NCBI RefSeq assembly: GCF_900104145.1
Contig: NZ_FNLB01000006.1
Coordinates: 4,544,723 to 4,608,722, forward strand
Reading direction: 5' to 3'
Length of the DNA stretch: 64,000 nucleotides
Source: Pseudovibrio sp. Tun.PSC04-5.I4
GTDB lineage: Bacteria; Pseudomonadota; Alphaproteobacteria; Rhizobiales; Stappiaceae
Part shown: in pieces, positions 35,362 through 43,795 of the stretch
How the letters are laid out: each line of letters opens with the position of its first letter
How positions within the stretch are numbered: the first letter of the stretch is position 1
Notes under the pieces: model-generated
What the model saw: only the letters and a program-made list of their open reading frames with translations
Databases searched by the model: none
Told to the model about the DNA's origin: nothing
Translations under genes and position numbers: made by a program

Positions 35362-37099
35362 GTGGCACCACGCTTAACGGTCCGGATTTGGCAGTAGCGG
35401 CAGCTGGCGCACTGATCTTGGGCAAGACTTCTTCTTTCGGGCCAAAGGCGGCTTGTTGACCATCTTTGACCACAAGCAACAGATCCACCGCAGATATGGC
35501 ACTTGGACGGTGGGCGACCACAATCACGATACTACCGGTTTCGCGCATCAGTTTGATAGCACTGGTGAGCGCTGCTTCCCCTTCTGAATCCAGATTGGAG
35601 TTTGGTTCATCCAGCACGATCAGGAACGGGCTGTTGTAAAGTGCACGGGCCAGTCCAATACGTTGGCGTTGCCCGGCAGAAAGGAGCGTACCGCCTTCAC
35701 CCACCTGCGTGTCATAGCCATTTGGCAGGCTGGTCACCAGTTGGTGTACATCGGCAAGTTGCGCGGCTTCCAATACCTTGTCGTTACTGCGCTCCGGTGC
35801 AAAACGGGAGATGTTTTCCGCAATGGTGCCGTCAAACAGTTCAACATCCTGTGGCAGATAGCCAACAGCAGTGCCGAGGCGATCCTCGGACCACTGGTTA
35901 GGCTCTGCGCCATCCAGACGCATAGATCCGCGTAGGATTGGCCAGACGCCAACAAGGGCACGGACCAGACTGGTTTTACCGGATCCGGACGGGCCGATGA
36001 TACCCAGACCATCCCCAGCGTTGAGCGCAAAGTTTACGCCTGTCAAGGTTACCGCGCGGGCTCCCGGAGGGGCTGTTGCGATCTGTTGCACATTGAGGCT
36101 TTTGGTTGGCAGCGGCAGTTCCGTTTCAGGTGCTGTCTCGTTCAGACCTTCGAGTGCTTTTTCAAGACGGGCACGAGATTGGCGAGCTGCGATAAAGATA
36201 CGCCACTGACCGACAGCCTGCTCCACCGGAGACAGCGCACGCGAGGTGATGATGGACGCTGCAATCATAACGCCCGGAGAGACTTCCTGACGGATCGCCA
36301 GCCATGCACCCACAGCCAAAACCGCAGAGCCAAGTATGAAACGGAAGGCTTTGATGGCCGTTGCAAACAAAGAAGCGCGATCGCCAGCCTTGGTTTGCGC
36401 GTCATAGAACTTGGCGTTGGTCTCATCCCACTTGGCGGTCATCGTGGAGCTCATGCCAAGGGCGCGCACAACTTCTGCATTACGGCGGGCGCCTGAACGG
36501 GTGTTGCTGCGCTGCGCATTTTGCATCGACAGCTCGCGTGCCGGCGCGCGGCTCATAAACTCATTGGCCAGCACAAGAGCGAGGATAATCACAGCCCCGC
36601 CCAAAGCCAGCATGCCGAGCCAAAAGTGAAGCACAAACACCAGACCTAGATAGATCGGCATCCACGGAATATCAAAGAGCGCAGCCGGACCTTGGCCACC
36701 CCAAAATTGGCGCATGGTCTCCAAATCGCGGATTGGGTCCACGTTCTTACCGGCATTGCCCATGCGCAGCGGCACGCGCATGTTGGCTAAAAATGCGGTG
36801 CGTGACAGCCGTGCGTCAATCTCCTGCGAGATCCGCGAAAGCCCACGAGCGCGGATGCCTTCAAGCAAAGCAAAGAACAGGTACAGGATACCGGCAAAAC
36901 TGGCGATGATCACCAGCGTCGGCACACTGTGGCTCGCCAACACCCGGTCATAGATATGCAGCATGAACATTGGGCCGGTCAGCATCAACAGGTTGATGAC
37001 CAGACTTAAAACCCCGACCCCCGCATACCCGGACCGGGACGCAGCAAAGGCCTCAGCCACCAATGGGCGGTTTTTCTTCTGTAGACTTGATAAATTCAT
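35354..37099 (-). CDS. Type I secretion ABC transporter (PrtD-like)
   Basis: The 581-residue protein fuses a six-helix membrane domain (TGPMFMLHIYDRVLASHSVP is the family signature) to an ATPase with Walker A GPSGSGKTSL, signature LSAGQRQRIGLARAL, Walker B FLIVLDEPNSNLD and H-loop VAHRPS. It lacks the N-terminal peptidase-like domain of RTX-toxin HlyB, as in protease exporters. With HlyD it probably secretes the RTX metalloprotease encoded about 1 kb away on the opposite strand, though an IS relic now separates them. Confidence 0.94.
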   Translation of the reverse strand: MNLSSLQKKNRPLVAEAFAASRSGYAGVGVLSLVINLLMLTGPMFMLHIYDRVLASHSVPTLVIIASFAGILYLFFALLEGIRARGLSRISQEIDARLSRTAFLANMRVPLRMGNAGKNVDPIRDLETMRQFWGGQGPAALFDIPWMPIYLGLVFVLHFWLGMLALGGAVIILALVLANEFMSRAPARELSMQNAQRSNTRSGARRNAEVVRALGMSSTMTAKWDETNAKFYDAQTKAGDRASLFATAIKAFRFILGSAVLAVGAWLAIRQEVSPGVMIAASIITSRALSPVEQAVGQWRIFIAARQSRARLEKALEGLNETAPETELPLPTKSLNVQQIATAPPGARAVTLTGVNFALNAGDGLGIIGPSGSGKTSLVRALVGVWPILRGSMRLDGAEPNQWSEDRLGTAVGYLPQDVELFDGTIAENISRFAPERSNDKVLEAAQLADVHQLVTSLPNGYDTQVGEGGTLLSAGQRQRIGLARALYNSPFLIVLDEPNSNLDSEGEAALTSAIKLMRETGSIVIVVAHRPSAISAVDLLLVVKDGQQAAFGPKEEVLPKISAPAAATAKSGPLSVVPHV

Positions 37100-37726
37100 G
37101 GGATATTTAACCGTACCGTAAACTGGCCATAAAGCTTAAGCTTTTCTGGCAATTCACTAAAAAACTTTCAATGTGAACCAAAAATTCTTCAGGGGATTTA
37201 GCGATAAAGCAACCTCTAGAGGAGATTGTTCTATGAGTAGGTTGGAGAGGCCCCGTAACTTGGCGCATTTTTATTGCGGCAGATACCCGGGTCGCACGTT
37301 GCTCGAATATACAGATTTTTCCCGAGATCCAGACTAAACTGATCATGCAAAGCATTTAGTATGTTTGCTAGCAGAAACTGCTCTACCTATAACTTCCAAG
37401 TGCAGAGACAGCTTACTCGCTTTTATCACCAACACTGCCGTTTGCATGTGCCCTGAATTGGCAGAATAGACAGAGTGCAAGCGAATATTCCTTATTAGAT
37501 TTTTCAATAAGATTTCCATTAGTCTGTATCTGACAAGAAACCCATTCGATCCCTGAATGCCTAGCTACCGTCGCTAAGAGGTTATCAAAACTACGCATAT
37601 ATGCGATGAGAATACAACTTTTTGGGGCTCATACGAGGCTGTAATCCCCCTGAAATTGATCGTGCTTAAAAGTTGAGATAGTGTTGCCTCTTATTGTAAT
37701 GTTACTTCGTATTGAGGCCTGATTTT
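37100..37726. other. Gene-free stretch upstream of the exporter operon
   Basis: No convincing gene; should contain the promoter of the ABC/HlyD operon. A segment near 37640 (TGTAATCCCCCTGAAATTG) may be the left end of the following IS relic. Confidence 0.4.
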
Positions 37727-38150
37727 ATGAAGGAATCTCGTTTTAGCGACTCACAGATCATTGCTATTTTGAAGCAGGGGAAAAGTGGAATTCCTGTTGC
37801 GCAGCTCTGCCGTGAACATAGCATGAGCGCGGCCTCCTGTTATAAATGACGGCTAAGTATGGTGGCCTTGAAGCGCCTAGGATTTAGTCGATGAAATTCA
37901 CGGAGGACGAGCTTCGCCGGTTCAAGAAGATGTATGCGGAACTATCTTTGCAAAATGAGTTTTGAAGAAAACTCTGGGAAAAAGCCCTAAAGTTATCTCG
38001 GTGCAAAGAGATGGTAGTTAATGCAGTTGAAGGAAGAGGGATCTCGATTGCTTTGGCGTGCGTTTCCTTCGTATACGACTGTCGTAGCCCCAATCTTTCT
38101 CATAATGACTTGCCGCCTCATTAAAAACTGAAGAAGAAAAAACTCCATCA
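37727..38150 (+). pseudogene. IS3-family (IS407-like) transposase relic
   Basis: Starts MKESRFSDSQIIAILKQG with AQLCREHSMSAASCYK, a recognisable OrfA helix-turn-helix, then hits a stop. Later frames give FKKMYAELSLQNEF-like and LSRCKEMVVNAVEGRGISIA sequence from the end of OrfA and start of OrfB. The catalytic domain is absent. Confidence 0.7.
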
Positions 38151-38688
38151 AGCTAAACTAAATGAGGCAGTACCGACCGGACGATTACGTCTTTATGAGA
38201 CTTCGGTTTTGGTAACGTACATGGATGCCGATGCCTTATATTGTGAGGATATGAAGAAGCCTTACCTGTTCTCAAAATTGGATATCTCGCATAAATTTTG
38301 GGCGCCCGGTACGGCGTTGTAAATGCGTTAGTTGATAGGTTTTATAGAACGTCTCAACTAGCAGTTTTTAGGCCGGAGACTAGAAGGTTGCGCGCCAACA
38401 GGCGTACTTGGTTTAGGCTATATTTGTTGTTTTTCCGTGGCGTATTATAGTTTCGAATGCTGTGGTGGTATCTGAATTTAATCAGATGCTTAAGGTGAGT
38501 GACTGCTGCTATTCGAGATAATAAGCATAAAAAACCACCATTGCGCGGCAGATTTTCATTATGGATTGCTGTAGAGCTGTTATGTGCCTTTGAGCTACAA
38601 CTGAGTGGTGATCTGATAAATTGCCGGTACCCATTGTGACAATGGGTATACATACAAAAATTTTAAGAGATGGTGTAAGCGCGAGAGT
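38151..38688. other. Gene-free stretch before recQ
   Basis: Probable further IS debris and the recQ promoter region. The only ordered element seen is the palindrome at 38628. Confidence 0.35.
38628..38648. promoter_or_regulatory. Perfect 21-bp palindrome upstream of recQ
   Basis: Arms TACCCATTGT (38628-38637) and ACAATGGGTA (38639-38648) flank a single G, 40 bases before the recQ ATG. The one-base centre disfavours an RNA hairpin and favours a dimeric regulator site. Confidence 0.5.
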
Positions 38689-40527
38689 ATGATGAGTTCT
38701 TCTAGTTTAAGCGCTGAGCGTCTCGCGCCCCTTGCCGTTCTTAAAGAGGTCTTCGGTTACGATCAATTCCGAGGAATGCAAGAGGAAATCATAGAAGCAA
38801 CTCTTTCTGGTCAGAGTTCTTGTGCGCTTATGCCGACGGGGAGCGGGAAGTCTCTTTGTTATCAGATCCCAGCACTTTGCAGGCCGGGCGTCGGTGTCGT
38901 TGTTTCTCCCTTAATTGCGTTGATGCGGGATCAGGTCACTGCACTACGCCAGTTGGGTGTTCGGGCTGCTGCGATTAACTCTTCCTTGTCAGCTGAGGAG
39001 TTTGGGCAGACTTTTAGAGCTTTGCGAGCAGGCGAACTGGACTTGGTTTACGTCGCCCCGGAACGCTTGCTGCGACCTGATTTTTTGGAGCTGCTTGCGG
39101 ATTTAGATCAGCGCGGCCTGTTTAATCTGTTAGCCATCGACGAGGCGCACTGTATTTCCCAGTGGGGCCATGACTTCCGGCCAGAATATCAGGCGCTTTC
39201 TGGTGTCAGAGACCGGTTCAGCGATGTGCCCTGTATCGCAGTTACAGCGACTGCCGATGAGCCAACACGCCGTGACATCACAAGGGCGCTAAAACTTGAG
39301 AAGGTATTTTGTGCTGGCTTTGACCGAGAAAACATCACTTACACTGTTGGAACCAAAAACAACGAGAGACGCCAGCTACTCTCATTTCTAAAGGGTCGGG
39401 ATGAAGGGGAGGCAGGTATTGTCTATTGCCTTTCCCGGAACAGGGTCGAAAAAACGGCGAGTTGGTTGGTAGAGCAGGGGTTTAAAGCGGCGGCGTATCA
39501 TGCCGGTTTACCTGCTGAAGTTCGTGCGGAAAATCAGGATCGTTTCATTAAAGAGGATGGCCTGATTATTGTCGCGACCGTTGCCTTTGGGATGGGGATC
39601 GATAAACCCAATGTCCGCTTTGTTGCTCATTTGGATTTGCCAAAGAATATTGAAGCCTATTATCAGGAAACCGGCCGGGCTGGGCGGGATGGATTACCTG
39701 CGGAAGCGTGGATGGTTTATGGCTTGCAAGAGGTTGTACAGCTCAATCAGATGATCGACGGGAGTAATGCTCCTGATGAACAGAAAAACATTGAACGGCT
39801 CAAGCTGAGAGCGTTTCTTGCATTTTGTGAAACAGCGACTTGTCGCCGTGCTGTGCTGCTTCGCTATTTTGGTGACAATTGTGAACCTTGCGGAAACTGT
39901 GACACCTGTTCCAATCCTCCCAAAACGATTGATGGAACCGAGGCGGCGCAAATGCTGTTGTCAGCGATCTAACGCACCGGGCAGCGCTTCGGGGCGCAGT
40001 ATTCGATTGATCTGCTGCTTGGAAAAAGCAGTGATCGTATGGAAAATCTCGGCCATGATCAGCTCAAAACGTTTGGTATTGGCAAGAAACACACTGATTT
40101 TCAATGGAAAGCAATCGTTCGCCAGTTGCTTGCATCAGGACATATATTTGCAGACGCGGAAGCACACGGCGCCCTGAAAATCTCTGAGGCCGGCGGAGGC
40201 GTACTTCTGGACGGTAAGACGGTTCAGTTGAAGCTTGAAGAAGTAGAGCGGACAAAAAGCACCGGCAGCAGCAGATCCTCTCGCCCCAAAGTGGAACTTG
40301 AAACCGAAGCAGATCAGGACCTCTTTGAAGCGTTGCGGGCACTGCGCCTCTCAATTGCCAAAGAGAAAAGCATTGCCCCTTACATGGTGTTTAACGACAA
40401 ATCCTTGCTGGAAATGGTCGCGCACAAACCACGCACCCTTGGCATGTTTGCAGATATTTCCGGCGTCGGAAATGCAAAGCTAGAAGAGTACGGCGAAAAT
40501 TTCACTGAGGTCATAAAACGTTTTTAG
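38689..40527 (+). pseudogene. recQ: ATP-dependent helicase RecQ, interrupted by one in-frame stop
   Basis: The frame encodes helicase motifs MPTGSGKSLCYQIPA (Walker A), IDEAHCISQWGHDFRPEY (DEAH box), AYYQETGRAGRDGLP, and the zinc cluster CETATCRRA...CEPCGNCDTC. TAA at 39970-39972 interrupts at codon 428. The same frame then continues with RTGQRFGAQYSIDLLLGK, the rest of the RQC domain and a C-terminal HRDC domain (LFEALRALRLSIAKEKSIAP) to 40527. The stop sits where RecQ proteins usually have Tyr (AIYRTGQRFG), so a single substitution explains it. The 427-residue product would keep the helicase core and zinc site but lose most of RQC and HRDC. Confidence 0.92.
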
Positions 40528-40757
40528 ATCTGCGTTGGAAGCTGTTTTCTGATCAAATGCAGAGGCTTGTGTCGTGCGTTAGGTCTTGGCTGGGTTGCTT
40601 GTAATCACTCCAAACTTCACTATGCTAACTTGCCTGATAAATGAAAGCACCACATAAAGATCATCGTAGATGCCATGCTTACGATGGGTTGATGCCCATG
40701 ATATTTGCATCCTGACGTTTTATGCGCGTCTACATGTCTGCTCGGGAGGGACTGGTC

Positions 40758-41663
40758 ATGATCGACAAGTTGGAGATGTTTATCGCTCTTGCTCGTGAGC
40801 AACATTTTGGCAAGGCGGCAGAAGACTGCGGTGTGAGCCAGCCAACGCTATCTGCAAACATAAAGCAGCTTGAGGAGCAACTTGGAGCCCTTCTGGTTTT
40901 GCGTGGATCGCGGTTTCAGGGATTAACACCGGAAGGCCAGCGCGTCTTGGAATGGGCCCGTAAACTGGTCGCTGATACGCGGACTATGAAACAGGAATTA
41001 AAGGGGGTGAGTGATGGTCAGACCGGCACCCTTCGCATTGCTGCAATTCCGACCGCGTTGACCTATGTGCCTGAGTTGACGACCCCGTTTAGCGAGGAAA
41101 ATCCGAAACTAGGTTTTTCCATACTTTCGCGACCATCCTCTGAAATCCTGTCCCTTCTGGAGAATCTGGAAATTGATGTGGGACTGACCTATCTTGATAA
41201 CGAGCCGCTGGGTCGGGTGACACAAGTGCCTCTTTATCGTGAGCGTTATTGCTTTGTGACCGCTACACACGGTCCGCTTTCCGGACGAGGGCAAGTGACG
41301 TTGAACAATGTCAGCCAAGTGCCTTTGTGCCTGCTAACTGCAGATATGCAATGCAGACGAATTATCGACGAAATTCTGTGTGATGCTGATGTTGTCGCAA
41401 CGCCGACACTGCAATCTGATTCGATCATGTGCTTGTTTGCGCATGTTCGTACTGGGCGTTGGGGAACTATTCTTCCTCAAGGAGTTGCTCAAACACTGGC
41501 GTCAGGTAGTGTTGAGGTCATCCCAATCTCCACGCCAAACGCGAGTATCATGGTTGGGTTGGTTGCGACGCAACGTGAACCGCGCGGCCCACTTATTGAA
41601 GCTTTTCTAAGTCGAATTACGCGATTATCGCAAGGAACGGAAATCGCAGCGTCATTTGTTTGA
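40758..41663 (+). CDS. LysR-family regulator next to the formate dehydrogenase operon
   Basis: The 301-residue protein starts MIDKLEMFIALAREQHFGKA with the LysR winged helix (AEDCGVSQPTLSANIKQLEE), then an effector domain (GTLRIAAIPTALTYVPELT). It lies 95 bases upstream of fdsG in the same direction. LysR genes at this position are known beside fds operons and are thought to activate them in response to formate. An earlier start at 40722 is possible; I chose the start next to the canonical N terminus. Confidence 0.88.
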   Translation: MIDKLEMFIALAREQHFGKAAEDCGVSQPTLSANIKQLEEQLGALLVLRGSRFQGLTPEGQRVLEWARKLVADTRTMKQELKGVSDGQTGTLRIAAIPTALTYVPELTTPFSEENPKLGFSILSRPSSEILSLLENLEIDVGLTYLDNEPLGRVTQVPLYRERYCFVTATHGPLSGRGQVTLNNVSQVPLCLLTADMQCRRIIDEILCDADVVATPTLQSDSIMCLFAHVRTGRWGTILPQGVAQTLASGSVEVIPISTPNASIMVGLVATQREPRGPLIEAFLSRITRLSQGTEIAASFV

Positions 41664-41758
41664 TAGGATTTTCCTATCGCCCAACGGAATAGCAATATTG
41701 ATCTGGTGCGACATTTTGTGCCAACTCGTTATATTGACGTGTAAGGAGGGAGGAACTT

Positions 41759-42238
41759 ATGGCCTTGCAGACGCAAACACAGGACATAGCCGATGGGATT
41801 GCAGCAATTTTGGATGCGCATGAACACCGAGAGGGTCCGCTTTTACCTATCCTGCATGATGTGCAGAAAGAATTTGGCTGCGTTTCTGACGCAGCTCTCC
41901 GCCTTATTGCAGATCGGCTGAACCTCAGTCGCGCAGAAGTCCACGGGGTTGTGAGCTTTTATCATGATTTCCGGCGTGAACCTGCGGGGCGGCATGTCTT
42001 GAAAATTTGCCGCGCGGAAGCCTGTCAATCCATGGGTGGTGAGGCTTTGGCTGACAACTTGCAAAAGGCACTTGGGATTACCTGGCATGAAACAACCCCA
42101 GACGGGCAGGTGACTCTTGAACCGATTTATTGCCTGGGACTGTGCTCTTGTGCGCCAGCGGCCATGGTGGATGGTGAGCTGCGCGGACGACTTGATGAAG
42201 TTAGCATGTGGAACTTGGTTGGGGAGATGAAGCAATGA
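41759..42238 (+). CDS. fdsG: NAD-dependent formate dehydrogenase gamma subunit
   Basis: A 159-residue NuoE-like protein with the [2Fe-2S] cysteines in KICRAEACQSMGG and YCLGLCSCAPAAMVDG. It passes electrons between FdsA and the flavin subunit FdsB in the soluble molybdenum formate dehydrogenase, which oxidises formate to CO2 with NAD. AAGGAGGGAGG precedes the ATG; the stop overlaps fdsB by four bases. Confidence 0.95.
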   Translation: MALQTQTQDIADGIAAILDAHEHREGPLLPILHDVQKEFGCVSDAALRLIADRLNLSRAEVHGVVSFYHDFRREPAGRHVLKICRAEACQSMGGEALADNLQKALGITWHETTPDGQVTLEPIYCLGLCSCAPAAMVDGELRGRLDEVSMWNLVGEMKQ

Positions 42239-43791
42239 CACCTGTCATTTACGTTCCTTGTGATGCTGCCGCGCTTGCGGTGGGGGCAGACCAAGTTGCT
42301 CAGACCCTGACTACGGAGCTTAGCGCACGTGGGATTGATGCGAAAATCGTTCGCAATGGCTCTCATGGTATGCACTGGCTGGAGCCGTTGATCGAGATTG
42401 ACAACGGGAAGGGCCGGATTGCCTATGGTCCTGTTAAGCCCTCCGATATTTCTGAGTTGCTTGATGCCAGTTTCATGGAGGGTGGAGACCATCCGCTTTG
42501 TCATGGGCAAACTCAAGACATGCCGTTTTTGAAGAGACAAACCCGTCTGACGTTTTCCCGTTGCGGGATAACGGACCCATTGTCTCTGGAACACTACAAA
42601 ACGCATCACGGCTTCCTAGGGCTTGAAAGAGCGCTGAAGATGGAACCCGCTGAGATCATCAAGGACGTGACGGATAGTGGTCTTCGGGGTCGTGGCGGTG
42701 CTGGGTTCCCGACTGGTATTAAATGGAACACTGTGCTTCATGCTCCGGGTGAGCAAAAGTACATAGTTTGCAACGCTGATGAAGGCGACAGTGGCACATT
42801 CTCCGACCGGATGATCATGGAGGGTGATCCGTTTGTTCTGATCGAAGGGATGGCTATTGCCGGAATAGCGACTGGCGCGACTAAGGGTTATATCTATACG
42901 CGTTCAGAGTACCCACATGCAGTTGCAATCATGCAGGAGGCAATCATCCTTGCCCGTGACGCAGGAATTCTAGGGAATTCGGTTCTCGGTTCTTCCTATG
43001 TTTTTGACATGGAAGTGCGGGTTGGTGCGGGTGCTTATATATGCGGTGAAGAAACCTCGCTCCTCAACAGCCTTGAGGGAAAGCGCGGTGTTGTGCGTGC
43101 AAAGCCGCCGCTTCCAGCGATTGAAGGCCTGTTTGGGTGCCCGACAGTCGTCAACAATGTGATGTCGCTTGCATCTGTGCCTATCATTCTTGATCGTGGG
43201 GCAGCTTATTATCGAGATTACGGTGTCGGGCGGTCGCACGGCACAATTCCGATCCAGTTGACAGGAAATGTCAAACATGGTGGGCTTTTTGAAACGGCCT
43301 TCGGGTTGACCCTCAACGAACTTATTTATGATATCGGCGGGGGAACGCTTAGCGGCCGGCCCGTGAAGGCTGTACAAGTTGGCGGTCCGTTGGGCGCTTA
43401 TTTCCCACCTGCTTTGTTTGATACCATTTTTGATTATGAGGCCTTTGCGGCGCGTGATGGCATGATCGGACATGCCGGTATTGTGGTCTTTGATGATACC
43501 GTCGATATGCTCAAGCAAGCCCGTTTTGCCATGGAATTCTGCGCTATTGAGAGCTGCGGAAAATGTACGCCATGCCGAATTGGGTCTGTCCGCGGTGTTG
43601 AGGTTATTGACAGGATTGCCAGCGGTGACCGTCCAGACGAGCAAGTAGAGCTGCTCACAGACCTTTGCAACACGATGAAAATGGGTTCGCTCTGCGCTCT
43701 TGGTGGCTTCGCGCCCTATCCGGTGATGAGCTCGCTTACTCATTTTCCGCAGGACTTTAACGTTAAGCCTTTCACCGAAGCAGCGGAGTGA
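42235..43791 (+). CDS. fdsB: NAD-dependent formate dehydrogenase beta subunit
   Basis: The 518-residue NuoF-like protein carries the NADH/FMN site GLRGRGGAGFPTGIKW (near residue 155) and YIVCNADEGDSGTFSDR. A [4Fe-4S] motif, ESCGKCTPCRIGSVRG, lies near 445. An N-terminal thioredoxin-like NuoE-type domain (VPCDAAALAVGADQVA) is fused as usual in FdsB. It is the diaphorase that reduces NAD with electrons from formate. Four bases separate it from fdsA. Confidence 0.96.
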   Translation: MTPVIYVPCDAAALAVGADQVAQTLTTELSARGIDAKIVRNGSHGMHWLEPLIEIDNGKGRIAYGPVKPSDISELLDASFMEGGDHPLCHGQTQDMPFLKRQTRLTFSRCGITDPLSLEHYKTHHGFLGLERALKMEPAEIIKDVTDSGLRGRGGAGFPTGIKWNTVLHAPGEQKYIVCNADEGDSGTFSDRMIMEGDPFVLIEGMAIAGIATGATKGYIYTRSEYPHAVAIMQEAIILARDAGILGNSVLGSSYVFDMEVRVGAGAYICGEETSLLNSLEGKRGVVRAKPPLPAIEGLFGCPTVVNNVMSLASVPIILDRGAAYYRDYGVGRSHGTIPIQLTGNVKHGGLFETAFGLTLNELIYDIGGGTLSGRPVKAVQVGGPLGAYFPPALFDTIFDYEAFAARDGMIGHAGIVVFDDTVDMLKQARFAMEFCAIESCGKCTPCRIGSVRGVEVIDRIASGDRPDEQVELLTDLCNTMKMGSLCALGGFAPYPVMSSLTHFPQDFNVKPFTEAAE

Positions 43792-43795
43792 CCTT

